DNA of 64,000 nucleotides from Lachnospiraceae bacterium NC2004. GTDB lineage: Bacteria; Bacillota; Clostridia; Lachnospirales; Lachnospiraceae. Both the position numbers and the translations under genes were made by a program. A model generated the notes under the pieces. It was not told where the DNA came from, did no database searches, and saw nothing but the letters and a program-made list of their open reading frames with translations. The number at the start of each line of letters is the position of its first letter. Positions within the stretch are counted from its first letter, which is position 1. The stretch is from NCBI GenBank assembly GCA_000621905.1, contig JHXB01000010.1, forward strand, positions 1 through 64,000, in the 5' to 3' direction. Positions 34,247-45,400 of the stretch are shown in pieces.

Positions 34247-36160
34247 ATGACTTATTCTATAATAGGTATTCTGGCAACTATACAGTTATTGATAACCAAT
34301 CGCGACATTTTCTGGAAACGTTCCGGTAGTAATCTGTCAAAGACTCAGTGGATTTACAGGTTATTTTTAATGGGAGTGTTGTGCTATTATGTCACGGATT
34401 TTCTTTGGGGAATTCTATATTCAAGACATATGTTAACTATTCTCTTTATAGATACCTCCATTCATTTTACGGCCATGGTGGCTGCTGTAATGCTATGGAC
34501 TCAATATGTTGTATCATATCTTGATACCAGAAATTTATTTGAGAGAATACTTAAAGCTACAGGACGAATTTTCTTTGCGCTTGTGGTTATTTTTGTGTTG
34601 ATTAATGTTTTTAAGCCTATACTCTTCTGGTTTGATATGAACGGTGTTTACCAGGCAGGTGTTGCTCGTTATGTGACTCTTTTGATACAGATTCTTTTAT
34701 TCTTGGTGACATCGATACATACGTTATCAATCGCCTCAAAGTCTGAAGGTAGAGTAAGGCTTCGTCATCTGACCATCGGATTCTTTGGTATTGCTATGAT
34801 GGTACTCATCACAATCCAGGTGTTCTATCCGTTGTGGCCTCTTTATGCGATGGGGTATATGCTTGGTACGAGTCTATTGCATTCTTTCGTACTTGAAGAT
34901 GAGAAGGAAGAGTACCAAAGGGAGCTTGAAGATGCAGCCATACGCGACCAGAATCAGAAGAAGAAACTATCTGAGAGTAGGGAGGCACTTAAGCTTGCGC
35001 TAGCTGAAGCCGAAAGGGCGAATCACGCCAAAACAGCCTTTTTATCTAATATGAGTCATGAAATGCGTACTCCTATGAATGCTATTATTGGTCTTAATAA
35101 TATTGCAATAAACGAACCGACAGCCAGTGATGAGATTAAAGTCTACTTAAAGAAAATAGGAGACTCAGCACAGCATCTTTTGGGACTCATTAATGATATT
35201 TTGGATATGACAAGAATAGAATCGGGACATATAGCGCTCAATAAAGAAGAGTTTTCATTTGCCAATGCTTTGGATCAGGTTAATACAATGATTAGCGGTC
35301 AATGCGAGAGCAAAGGGATTACTTATAGCTGTCAGCAGATTGGCCAGTTTAAAGAGTACTATATCGGTGATGTCTTGAAGCTTAAACAAGTCATGATTAA
35401 TATATTGGGAAATGCTGTCAAGTTTACAGAGAATGGCGGAAGCATTAGCTTTGTTGTAGAAGAAGGAGAGCATTTTGATCAGAAGGAAGTATTGATGTTT
35501 ACTGTTACTGACACCGGTATCGGAATGAGTGAAGAATACTTAGAGCATATTTTTGATGCTTTTAGTCAGGAGGATGCATCTGTAACCAACAAGTACGGAT
35601 CTACCGGTCTTGGAATGGCGATAACCAAGAATATTGTGGAACTTATGGATGGTTACATCGAAGTTGAGAGTGAAAAAGGTAAGGGAACCACGTTTAAAGT
35701 ATCTGTCACTTTAGATGTGCCTTTAGAATCGAATGTGCCTAAGAAAGATGAAAAAGAGAAGAATATAGAACTTCTGAAGGGTAAGAGAGTGTTGCTGGCA
35801 GAGGACATGGAAGTTAATGTCGAAATAATGAAGATGATCCTTTCTACCAGAGAGATAGAGGCTGATGAAGCTTTAAACGGTCGAGTGGCTTTGGAATTGT
35901 TTGAAATGCATGATCCGGGATACTATGACGCGATTTTGATGGATATGCGTATGCCGGAGATGGATGGTTTAGAAGCTACAAAATCCATACGTGCCTTAGA
36001 TCGTGAAGATGCCAAGCATATTCCAATCATAGCGTTAACGGCCAATGCATTTGACGAGGATGTCAAGCAGAGTATGCAGGCGGGTCTGAACGCTCATCTT
36101 ATGAAGCCGGTTGATTCTGAGGTTTTGTTTGAAACCTTAGAGAAATTGATTGAAACGTAA
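34247..36160 (+). CDS. Hybrid histidine kinase (7TM-HisKA-HATPase-REC)
   Basis: 637 residues; start at 34247 after AGAGGA. About seven membrane segments (1-225), a coiled coil, HisKA with SNMSHEMRTPMNAIIGL (His about 270), HATPase with DTGIGM and GSTGLGMAITK, and REC with LMDMRMPEMDG (Asp about 565). There is no Hpt, so phosphate would need a separate Hpt protein. Its 3' end overlaps the convergent gene at 36137 by 24 bases. Confidence 0.9.
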   Translation: MTYSIIGILATIQLLITNRDIFWKRSGSNLSKTQWIYRLFLMGVLCYYVTDFLWGILYSRHMLTILFIDTSIHFTAMVAAVMLWTQYVVSYLDTRNLFERILKATGRIFFALVVIFVLINVFKPILFWFDMNGVYQAGVARYVTLLIQILLFLVTSIHTLSIASKSEGRVRLRHLTIGFFGIAMMVLITIQVFYPLWPLYAMGYMLGTSLLHSFVLEDEKEEYQRELEDAAIRDQNQKKKLSESREALKLALAEAERANHAKTAFLSNMSHEMRTPMNAIIGLNNIAINEPTASDEIKVYLKKIGDSAQHLLGLINDILDMTRIESGHIALNKEEFSFANALDQVNTMISGQCESKGITYSCQQIGQFKEYYIGDVLKLKQVMINILGNAVKFTENGGSISFVVEEGEHFDQKEVLMFTVTDTGIGMSEEYLEHIFDAFSQEDASVTNKYGSTGLGMAITKNIVELMDGYIEVESEKGKGTTFKVSVTLDVPLESNVPKKDEKEKNIELLKGKRVLLAEDMEVNVEIMKMILSTREIEADEALNGRVALELFEMHDPGYYDAILMDMRMPEMDGLEATKSIRALDREDAKHIPIIALTANAFDEDVKQSMQAGLNAHLMKPVDSEVLFETLEKLIET

Positions 36161-37750
36161 ATTATTATTATCTTCAAAGAAGCTAAACAGCGACTCAAGC
36201 AGCTTCTCACGAGGCAATGATTTTAGCAGATAACCATCGGGACGCTGCTCCAAAATCTTCATTACCCCTTCCTTATCATTCATTCCTGTTAGGAAAATGA
36301 TAGGGATACGCTCGTTAGCAGGATTAGATCGAATCTTCTGCATAACCATTTCACCGTTCATACCGGGCATCTCGTAGTCGAGCAGGATGAGATCCGGTCG
36401 TTTGGTGTCAAGATATTTAAGGGCATTTAAGCCTGAATGTGAGCAATCAACATTGTATAACGAAGACAACCAGTTTTCCATGATGTGTAAGAAATCAGGG
36501 TCATCGTCAATTACGAGGATGGTGCGTGTCTGCTCGTCTCCCCAATGTGTATAATGATATTCTGAAATATCAGCTGCCATTCTATCTAGATTAATCGGAC
36601 GAGGATACACGGATGAAATGTATTCCTTGCCGTGTATATCCTGGGCAGTTGTTATATCAAGAGGTTCGCCTGCGAGACAGAGTAACTTCTCGTCATCGCG
36701 ACACATTTCTGCAAGCATTGTGCTGATGACTTTGATATGGTCACTAGCACCGCTTGGATAGTAGATTACAATATTGGAATCTGCACGGTGATTAAGAATA
36801 ACTTCAGGTATATCCGGTATGAGTATCACTTCAAAACCTACATCTTCTAAAGCTCTTGTAATACCTCTTCCAATAATTCCCGAGTCATCCCCAATAAAAA
36901 GCACAGTGTAATTGGTATTTTTGATTGTAACTCCGTCGCTTGAAATCAGCCTGTCATAGCAAGGCTGCATGCTTCTGTATTCATCGAGCAGAGCAGGTGT
37001 CAAAGCGCGCACTAACGAATATTCCTGGTGAGTGCCTGCGTACTCAAGGTCTGCTGCTTTAGCAGAGATTGAAGTAGCACCTATGAGTCTGGCAATGCTC
37101 TTTAGTGAGTGTATGCGAAGCAGGTACAGCGGCCAGTTTTCATCATTGGCATATTGTTCTATATAGTCAGCTTTCTCTTTAATTGATTTGGTAAAAACCA
37201 AAAGTGTATCAAGAAAGGCCATGGCTGTATCGCAGTGTTCAAGGCCACTCTTTATGTCGAGTTGAGGAATATTCTTAAGCCATGTAGGAAGAGAAGCAAG
37301 CTCCTTCTCTATGCGTTTCTTCTTCTCGGTATCGGAAGATAAGGCGTAATCTCCGCCGGGAAGGTATGTCATAAGCATGAGCATAAGCTTGCCGGGATCT
37401 ATAGGCTTAATCAAAACATCAGCAAATCCCGCAGCTTTATATAGACTTATGTAGTTCTTACCTTCGTCTGCTGTGTGGCAAATGACAGGGGTCTCCGTTC
37501 CGGTATTACGGAATATATCTTTGAGGCGGGAGAGAGTTTCTACGCCATCCATTCCCGGCATACGGTGGTCAAGAAAGATTAAATCATATGTCTTTTTACG
37601 GCACATATCAAGACACTCCTGGCCACTCTCCGCAAGGTCGCACGAAATGCCGAAGTTAGCGAGCATAGAAGAGAAGATGGCATTGTTAACCATCATATCG
37701 TCTACGATAAGTACGCGAGCTGGATTGGAATTGGTGGTTGTTTCTTTCAT
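36137..37750 (-). CDS. REC-Hpt-REC response regulator
   Basis: 537 residues from ATG 37750. N-terminal REC (VLIVDDMMVNNAIF, FLDHRMPGMDG about 60), Hpt with RIHSLKSIARLIGA (His about 213), a receiver-like middle part without a clear phosphorylation site, and a C-terminal REC (ILVIDDDPDFLHIM, LLDYEMPGMNG about 456). There is no output or kinase domain, so it could act as a phosphorelay hub for the kinases next to it. The ribosome binding site is GGGGGAC. Overlaps the kinase gene tail-to-tail. Confidence 0.85.
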   Translation of the reverse strand: MKETTTNSNPARVLIVDDMMVNNAIFSSMLANFGISCDLAESGQECLDMCRKKTYDLIFLDHRMPGMDGVETLSRLKDIFRNTGTETPVICHTADEGKNYISLYKAAGFADVLIKPIDPGKLMLMLMTYLPGGDYALSSDTEKKKRIEKELASLPTWLKNIPQLDIKSGLEHCDTAMAFLDTLLVFTKSIKEKADYIEQYANDENWPLYLLRIHSLKSIARLIGATSISAKAADLEYAGTHQEYSLVRALTPALLDEYRSMQPCYDRLISSDGVTIKNTNYTVLFIGDDSGIIGRGITRALEDVGFEVILIPDIPEVILNHRADSNIVIYYPSGASDHIKVISTMLAEMCRDDEKLLCLAGEPLDITTAQDIHGKEYISSVYPRPINLDRMAADISEYHYTHWGDEQTRTILVIDDDPDFLHIMENWLSSLYNVDCSHSGLNALKYLDTKRPDLILLDYEMPGMNGEMVMQKIRSNPANERIPIIFLTGMNDKEGVMKILEQRPDGYLLKSLPREKLLESLFSFFEDNNNLRFNQFL

Positions 37751-38062
37751 GGTTGTCCCCCTGAATGACTGTATATTTCCTCGATGAAATAATGATACCA
37801 CAAAAGCGGGTGAAAGTATAGCGTTAAAGAATGAGCTTAAACCACAGGGTCCGTCCTAATGTCATTAAGATAAGGAATTTCATTACTTAAAATGTCATCC
37901 TGAGCGGAGCGAAGGATCTTTTAAGATCCTTCGTCACGTTGTTCCTCAGGATGACATAGTTCCTTCATTTTTTCACATTATATCTATCGAAATCTTATGA
38001 ATTATGGTAAAATATAAGTTAGTTTTGTTGAGGTATTTTATATAGATAATTGGGGATGTTAT
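37751..38062. other. Intergenic region with repeat hairpin
   Basis: Contains a partial CACAGGGTCCGTCC repeat at about 37841-37855 and the TGTCATCCTGAGCG hairpin at 37892-37957. A -10-like TAAAAT near 38010 may serve the next kinase gene. Nothing else is evident. Confidence 0.5.
37892..37957. repeat. TGTCATCCTGAGCG-family nested hairpin
   Basis: The outer arms ATGTCATCCTGAG and CTCAGGATGACAT enclose the inner palindrome AAGGATCTT-tt-AAGATCCTT. Related copies occur at 12080-12113 and, degenerate, at 54062-54140. Confidence 0.8.
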
Positions 38063-40156
38063 ATGTTTGGAAAGAAATTCGAATTAAACGATCAGACAAT
38101 GACTTTCATAGAAGAACTTGGAAGACATATGCCGGGTGGGTTTCTGATATACAAGGCAGAAGGCAACGAAGAGTTTATCTATGTCAATGATGCCACTATC
38201 AGGTTATTTGGATGTGATAGCCTTGAAGAGTTTCGCAAGCACACAGGCAATACATTTAAGGGTATGCTTCACCCTGATGATTATGCTGCCGTTACTGATT
38301 CCGTTAACGACCAGATTAGAATGAGCAGTGAGAATATGGATCACGTTATTTATCGCATTATCCGTAAGGACGGAACAATACGATGGATAGAAGACTATGG
38401 CCATTACACCAGCACTGACAGTATTGGTGGTATATATTATGTATTTCTCGCTGATGTAACCGAGCAGTATGATCCAAATGAGCGCAACGACCTTAAAGAG
38501 CAATTGATCAGCGAGCAGGTCAGAAGTGAGCAGCAGGACAAGATGATAACAGCTCTTGCTTCGGATTACAGGAGTGTATACCACATAGATTTAGATCTGG
38601 ATGAGGGTGTGTGTTACAGATCGGATCCTAATGACCACAATCAGTCGCCGGTGGGAGTAAAGTTTTCATATCACGAGCGATTTAAAGAGTATGCGTTACG
38701 TGTGGTTGATGAAGCTTACAGAGAAGAATTCCTAAAGTTTATAGATTCTGACAGTATAAGGAGAGGCCTTGCTCTAAAGCCTATTATAGCATTCAGATAT
38801 TTAGTTCACAGAAATGGCAAGGATTATTACGAGATGATTCGTATGGCGGGAGTGAGACATGCTGCTGACAGAGATGACAATATAGTGCACGCGGTGGGAC
38901 TCGGACTTACAGACATTGATGTTGAGATGCGTGACGAGATGGCTAAGAGTCAAGCTTTAAGTGAAGCGCTTTTTGCGGCGCAGGAGGCCAACAGAGCTAA
39001 GACTGCATTTTTATCGAGTATGAGTCATGAGATTAGGACGCCTATGAATGCGATAATCGGGCTTAATAACTTGGCATTGCAGAAAGAATCGCTTGATTAT
39101 GATACAAGACAGTATCTTGAGAAGATAGGGGACAGCGCCTCGCATTTGCTGGATTTGATTAACGATATTCTTGATATGAGCAGAATTGAATCCGGTAATA
39201 TGATTCTTAAAAATGAGCCTTTCTCATTGCAGAATGTTCTTAAGCAGATTAACGACATGGTTATGACTCAGTGTGATGACAAAGGTCTTAAGTACATTTG
39301 CAATATTCAAGATGAGCTGCCTGATGGTTATATGGGCGATGAGATGAAGCTTAAGGAAGTGCTCATTAATATACTAAGTAATGCAATTAAGTTTACTGAC
39401 AGTCCGGGAAATGTTGAACTTACAGTGGAGCAGACGGCAGTTTTTGAGGATCAGTCAACCCTTAGATTTACTATAAGTGACAGCGGTATAGGGATGGATA
39501 ACTCATTTCTTCCGAGAGTGTTTGAAACATTTTCCCAGGAATACAATGGAAGAACCAATAAGTACGGAAGTACCGGACTTGGGATGGCTATCACCAAGAA
39601 CATTGTGGAGATAATGAATGGTTCGATATCTGTCGAATCCGAGAAAAATGTCGGAACTGTGTTTACTGTCACGATACCGTTTAAGACATGTAAGTCTGAG
39701 GGAGAAAGCGTAAAGAGCGAAGTTGTTCGTAAAACGGCAGAACTAGATGGTAGGCATATATTGCTTGCGGAAGATGTATTCATTAATGCCGAGATAACGA
39801 AAGAGATATTAAGCGTTAAAGGTGCAATAATAGACCATGCAGAGGATGGAAGACGGGCACTTGAGATGTTTGAGGTGAGCAATATCGGATATTATGACGC
39901 GATACTTATGGATGTACGAATGCCTGAGATGGATGGCCTTGAGGCGACTGCCAGGATTCGATTGCTAGCCAGAGAAGACGCGACTAAAGTTCCGATTATT
40001 GCGATGACAGCCAATGCGTTTGATGAGGATGTACAGCGATCTTTACAGGCAGGGATGAATGCACATTTGTCTAAACCTGTTTCACCGGAGAGATTATATC
40101 AGACTCTCGGAGAGCTTATATGGGAAGCTACAACACACAAAGGAGAAGGATTATGA
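38063..40156 (+). CDS. PAS-containing hybrid histidine kinase
   Basis: 697 residues, no membrane segment. PAS domain about 15-140 (GGFLIYKAEGNEEFIYVNDATIRLFG), a second sensory region about 165-310, HisKA with SSMSHEIRTPMNAIIGL (His about 321), HATPase with DSGIGM and GSTGLGMAITK, and REC with LMDVRMPEMDG (Asp about 616). It overlaps the Hpt gene by ATGA, so the Hpt is likely its relay partner. Confidence 0.9.
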   Translation: MFGKKFELNDQTMTFIEELGRHMPGGFLIYKAEGNEEFIYVNDATIRLFGCDSLEEFRKHTGNTFKGMLHPDDYAAVTDSVNDQIRMSSENMDHVIYRIIRKDGTIRWIEDYGHYTSTDSIGGIYYVFLADVTEQYDPNERNDLKEQLISEQVRSEQQDKMITALASDYRSVYHIDLDLDEGVCYRSDPNDHNQSPVGVKFSYHERFKEYALRVVDEAYREEFLKFIDSDSIRRGLALKPIIAFRYLVHRNGKDYYEMIRMAGVRHAADRDDNIVHAVGLGLTDIDVEMRDEMAKSQALSEALFAAQEANRAKTAFLSSMSHEIRTPMNAIIGLNNLALQKESLDYDTRQYLEKIGDSASHLLDLINDILDMSRIESGNMILKNEPFSLQNVLKQINDMVMTQCDDKGLKYICNIQDELPDGYMGDEMKLKEVLINILSNAIKFTDSPGNVELTVEQTAVFEDQSTLRFTISDSGIGMDNSFLPRVFETFSQEYNGRTNKYGSTGLGMAITKNIVEIMNGSISVESEKNVGTVFTVTIPFKTCKSEGESVKSEVVRKTAELDGRHILLAEDVFINAEITKEILSVKGAIIDHAEDGRRALEMFEVSNIGYYDAILMDVRMPEMDGLEATARIRLLAREDATKVPIIAMTANAFDEDVQRSLQAGMNAHLSKPVSPERLYQTLGELIWEATTHKGEGL

Positions 40157-40494
40157 TAACAATAGAAGCATTAAAGTCACTTGGAGTTGATACAGATAAA
40201 GGACTTGCCATGTGTATGGGCAATGAAGCGCTGTATCTTAAGTTGGTTAATTCGGTGCCTACCGAGAAGAGGTTTGAAGATTTAGTCAAGGCGATTGATG
40301 AGGGCAACTTAGATGCTGCATTTGACGCGGCACATGCTCTTAAGGGAGTGCTTGGCAATCTTTCTCTGACCCCACTTTACGATAAAGCATCAGAGATAAC
40401 CGAGCTTCTGCGAGGCAGAGAAGAAGCAGATTATAAAGGGCTTATGTCTGAGCTTATTAAGGAGCGGGATACATTAGCAGATTATTGTAAATAA
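40153..40494 (+). CDS. Free Hpt phosphotransfer protein
   Basis: 113 residues from the ATG overlapping the kinase stop. AAHALKGVLGNLSLTPL is the Hpt helix with the phosphorylated His (about 59). It is probably the intermediate between the kinase at 38063 and the REC-EAL protein at 40554 or the REC-Hpt-REC protein. Confidence 0.85.
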   Translation: MITIEALKSLGVDTDKGLAMCMGNEALYLKLVNSVPTEKRFEDLVKAIDEGNLDAAFDAAHALKGVLGNLSLTPLYDKASEITELLRGREEADYKGLMSELIKERDTLADYCK

Positions 40495-40553
40495 AGACTT
40501 ATTTATTGAACTGCTTATAGGACAACGCGATGAGATGGAAAGGGGATTAACGG

Positions 40554-42227
40554 ATGAATAAGGCACTTAAAAATGTTAGAAGAAAGGTGCTTGTGGTTGA
40601 GGATGAGAGGATTAACCGCGAGATACTTGGGAATATTCTTCAGGGTGGTTATGAAGTTGTTTTTGCTGAAGACGGACAACGAGCTGTTGATATTCTTCGT
40701 GCAGATTATGACACAATCTCACTGATACTGCTTGATCTTATGATGCCTGTAATGAGCGGTGAAGAAGTATTAAAGATTTGCAGGGCGGACGATAATCTGT
40801 CTGATATTCCGATAATCGTCATGACTCAGGACGAAGATGCCGAGGTGTCTATTATACGTGCGGGCGCAGACGACTTCATAAAGAAGCCGTACAACATGCC
40901 TGAGGTAATACTTGCGAGATGCGAGAGGATTATCGATCTCTACGAGAAGAAGAGGCTCATTGATTCGGCGGAGATTGATCTTTTGACAGGGTTGTATTCC
41001 AATGAATTCTTCTTTGAATATATAAAGCAAATGGAGAAGTACAGCGACTCTAAGATGGATGCTGTAGCTATGGATATAGAGCATTTTCATCTGGTCAATG
41101 AGATATATGGACGAGCAGAGGGAGACAGGATTCTTAAGAGAATCGCTTCCATGATTATGGCTGAATTAAGTGACAGTTACGGTATAGCCTGTAGGTCGGC
41201 TGCGGATACATTTTACATATATAATCAGAGCTTACTTGATTATGAGAAACTTGCCGAGAAGATATTGAAAGATATCGAGGCTGTTACATTTGAAAATGCT
41301 AAGATACGCTTGCGTATCGGTATCAACAGAGATGTTGACAGGAATGACTTGCCTGAGCAGTGGTTTGACCACGCCAAGCTTGCGTGTGATGAGCTACGCG
41401 GTGACTATACGAGACAGATTGCATTTTATGACAGCGCTGCACACGACAAGCAGTTGTATCATGAGAGGCTTATACGAGATATAGATACATCTATAGCCAA
41501 TAAAGATTTTACTGTTTTCTTCCAGCCTAAATATGGCATAGAGGGAGATGAGCCAGAGCTTAGAAGTGCTGAGGCGCTTATTAGATGGAATCATCCTGAA
41601 CTGGGGATGATTAGTCCGGGAGACTTCATTCCTTTGTTTGAGGACAACGGTTTGGTGCAGAAGCTTGACAGATTTGTCTGGGAGGAGGCTGCGTCACAGA
41701 TAGCCAAATGGAAGGATAAGTTCGGATTTGCGGTGCCTGTTTCCGTAAATGTTTCAAGGATAGATATATTTGATCCCGACCTTGAGGACAGACTGCTTGG
41801 ATTACTTGATAAATACGGGCTTACAACGAACGAGTTGCTTCTTGAGATAACAGAAAGCGCATATTCCGACAGTGCCAAGCGACTTATCGAGGTTGTCAAT
41901 AATCTTAGAGATAAAGGTTTTAAGATTGAGATGGACGATTTCGGATCGGGTTATTCATCGCTTAATATGCTAACTACCATCCCTATTGATGTGCTTAAGA
42001 TGGATATGAAATTTGTCCGCAATATGTTAAATGACGACAAGAGCCTTAAACTCTGCGAGCTTGTGATGGATATTTCGAGGTTCCTTGATGTTCCGGTTGT
42101 GGCTGAGGGTGTTGAGGAGAAAGCCCAACTCGACAAGCTAAAAGACATGGGATGTCAGATTATTCAGGGATACTATTTCTCTAAGCCACTACCGGCAGAT
42201 CAATTCGAAGAATTGCTGGCTAAATGA
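40554..42227 (+). CDS. REC-GGDEF(degenerate)-EAL c-di-GMP phosphodiesterase
   Basis: 557 residues. REC with VLVVEDERINREIL and LLDLMMPVMSG (Asp about 61). The GGDEF-like domain (about 135-300) has RSAADTFYI where GG(D/E)EF should be, so it cannot make c-di-GMP. The EAL domain keeps SAEALIRW (about 340), ITESAY, DDFGSGYSSL, VVAEGVE and QGYYFSKP, all needed for c-di-GMP hydrolysis. It is the likely output of the adjacent phosphorelay. The end of the gene runs straight into a GCTAAATGATC repeat. Confidence 0.88.
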   Translation: MNKALKNVRRKVLVVEDERINREILGNILQGGYEVVFAEDGQRAVDILRADYDTISLILLDLMMPVMSGEEVLKICRADDNLSDIPIIVMTQDEDAEVSIIRAGADDFIKKPYNMPEVILARCERIIDLYEKKRLIDSAEIDLLTGLYSNEFFFEYIKQMEKYSDSKMDAVAMDIEHFHLVNEIYGRAEGDRILKRIASMIMAELSDSYGIACRSAADTFYIYNQSLLDYEKLAEKILKDIEAVTFENAKIRLRIGINRDVDRNDLPEQWFDHAKLACDELRGDYTRQIAFYDSAAHDKQLYHERLIRDIDTSIANKDFTVFFQPKYGIEGDEPELRSAEALIRWNHPELGMISPGDFIPLFEDNGLVQKLDRFVWEEAASQIAKWKDKFGFAVPVSVNVSRIDIFDPDLEDRLLGLLDKYGLTTNELLLEITESAYSDSAKRLIEVVNNLRDKGFKIEMDDFGSGYSSLNMLTTIPIDVLKMDMKFVRNMLNDDKSLKLCELVMDISRFLDVPVVAEGVEEKAQLDKLKDMGCQIIQGYYFSKPLPADQFEELLAK

Positions 42228-42228
42228 T

Positions 42229-42379
42229 TGCTAAATGATCATTGGGGACAGGTCCCACCGATAAGAGATTGCTAAATGTTCAATGGGGACAGGTCCCGCT
42301 GATAAGATAATTGCCAGCTTCAATGGGACCTGTCCCCACTGAACATTTAGCGTAGCCTGTTACCATTGATCAGTTAGCG
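42229..42379. repeat. GGGGACAGGTCCC-family element, long copy
   Basis: Two direct units (GGGGACAGGTCCCACCGATA and GGGGACAGGTCCCGCTGATA) and one inverted GGGACCTGTCCCC, ending in a degenerate fourth arm (TTGATCAGTTAGC). It begins inside the stop region of the EAL gene. Confidence 0.8.
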
Positions 42380-42483
42380 CAGTGTAGCTCTTTTGTTGCG
42401 CGTTATGTGGTATATTAACGCAAAGTAGCAATATTAAGAGTTTTTATTCATTGGAATAACTTATACATAGGGAGGTAATGGTT

Positions 42484-45400
42484 ATGCCAAAAGCTAATAT
42501 AGATATATTTACAAGAGATGACATAAGGAATATGTATGTTATAGGTGAGTTTGTGCTTGACAATTTCTTGCATGATGCTATACCTACAGAGCGCAGACAG
42601 CAATTATTGGCTAAGCTTTCATTTTTTAATTTGTTTATTGGTGCTCCGGACGAAGCTAAAGAGTTGTATAAGGAGGTTCTTCCGGAATATTGTGAGAGCG
42701 TTAAAGATAAGGAATTGCCACTGCGTGACGATGAGAACAATATGCGTGAAGCAGAAGATAATCATCCGGATGGCCACTTCTTTACACCAAACATTAATAA
42801 GTATTATACAAACAAGAAGCTTAATGAGCCGATAGAATATATGGTTGGTGCCCTTAAGGAGATTTCTGATTATCTTGATGAATATATCAGCACTGCCCAG
42901 TTGACTGAAAGAGAGAAGACGATAGTATTATTATTCAGGGAAGCTTTAGATGATTTCACACTTAAACGCAGCCATATTAACAGTAAGCGTAATAATACTT
43001 CGTTCGGTTATGCGATAAGCAGTTTTATAGCCGGACTTCCGACTAATAAAGTGACATTCAGAGTTGAATTTGATAACGAGGGTGGATTAATCCCTTTTTT
43101 GGATGGTGAAGATGAATATAAAGATTGGAAGACTGTATACGGTGCTATAAAGGATACTCCTATCGATAAAGTATACTTAAGTTGTTATAACGTTACTAAG
43201 AAGTATAGAGACTTCATGAGCAATAAGGATGCTGACAGAGATGACATGATTAAGGCATATGAAGATCATGCCGTAGCCTGCTATAATATGCAAGAGATGT
43301 CTGAAGAATATTTTAACAGCATCAATGTAGATGGCAAAGTATTTCAGAATGTATGGGATGAGTTTGCCAAAGGATCCAGAGCACCTATTTATATGCATTC
43401 AGAGGCAGTGGCGAGAGTGGCAATCTTAAAGGCAGGATATCCTAAGTCTGATATGGTTATGCTTTCGCAGTTTTACATGCAATTAATTAGGGATAAGCAT
43501 TTATATGAATTAGGTACAAATGTAAATGGTTTAGAAGATTATAAGAGAAAGCTTGAGCAGTGGAACAAGGTAATCGCTCCGGGAGCAATAACTGCTGAGG
43601 AGAGAATTAAGAGAATCACAGAGTTAAAGGAATTCTGTCAGAATGAGCCGGGTAGCTTCTATAGGAAGTTGACAGTTTCGTTAAATGAGAGAATTAATGC
43701 AGAGCTTTCTCCATACGAACTTATGGGTATTTCAGGAACTGTAGCAGACTATTACAATACACTCAACTCAGAAGAGTTGGATCCTAACCATTTAAAGTCT
43801 TCTTCACAGTATAAGCAAATGAAAGAGGCTGTAAGTAAGCTTAGCGGCATTGACAAGGCTAAGTACCCTGAACAGTACAAGAGACAGTTAAAGATTGCTA
43901 TTGATAACACCAAGAGTTACATAGATTACAAAAAAGATCAGAATCGTAAGGCAGGCTCTAGTCATACTCGTTCTGCAAGAGAAGAGAAGAGGGTTAATAC
44001 TGCAGGCGCGATTCTTGATGGCCTTAACAGAATGGAGAAGGAGATTTATTTCCTTGAGCATTCTATGGATGACCGCAAGGTTATAGATAATATTGAGTAT
44101 GCTGAAGCTAAGGACTTTACCGAGGCTTATGAGAAGTTGACATTTGCCAAAGCTGACCTTTTAAATAAGCTTAATGACATTAAAACTAAACTTCAATCTA
44201 CCCAGCAGAACAAGGACAGTAACTTTGGTAATAAGGAGGCTAAGGAAGGTTCTAAGTATTATCAGACACTTACCAATGCTGTCGAGAACAGCATAGTTAC
44301 TGTTACTAATCCTAACAGCACATTAGATGCGATTAATGCGGCATTTGACAAGTTAAATGCTGCTGCTAAAGATTATAAGAAAGACAAAGAAGGCATATTC
44401 GGAGCACCAACTGAAGGCAATGCGGGAATCAGATACAATTCCTCAGTGGAGCTTGTTAGTGAGATTCCGACTGTTAGGTATGTATTCTCTGACATTTATA
44501 ATGCATTTGACAAATGTAAAGATAAATACAATATTCCTTTTGGTGAGAAGTCGTTTGCAGACATCGAGGATGCTGCGACTACTGTTTATGGTAAGTATGT
44601 AGAGAACTTTAAGGCGGAGCCTAAGGTTGGCAATGCCGATATGAACAGCAAGATGGATAAGCTTAAGGAAAGGGCGAAGATTAAAGGGGAGATTCGCACC
44701 AATTTAGCTTCGCTATGTCCGACAGTTGTAGATAACTACAAGTTTGGAGCTAAGCCGGATTATTATGTGACGCTTAAAGATGGCCTTAGCACTTCTGAGT
44801 TGGCACTTTGGTTTACAACTAAGAAAATGTTAGATGTAATCAATAATCCTAATGTCAGTGATGATAAACTTGCTGAATATTCTGAGATATTGAAAGACGG
44901 ATCTTTCAACGATATCGTTAAGGATTTAAGTTCGAGCTCAACTTTTAAAAGGATAGTTAATGCAGATCCTAAATTGGCTTTCAGTAAATGGGACCGCATT
45001 GATTCTAAGGCAGACAAGCTTGTTGAGGACTGCGCCATAAGAATGCGAGGCTTCTTAAATCAAACATATGAAACAAGCGTGTATGAGAATGGCAAGTATG
45101 TTAAAAAGACTGTTCCGTGCGGAACACCTCTTATGTATATCAGCATGGGAAATGATATTTTCGAAAGAGCTGCCAATTACGCTGTTAACTATATGCTTGC
45201 AGTTCAGGCGGGTAGAGATATATTAGAAAAGATAGCTGCGGATGATATGCGTGATCCGTTGGTTGTGATTAATAATATTAAAGCTGATGTAAAGAAGTTC
45301 TTTGCTAGTAACAACAAGCTTCATCCATCGAATTTCCTTGAGGATGATGAAGGCCTTAATAAGATACTTAAAGTGATGAAGGACTCGTACAAAAGGATAG

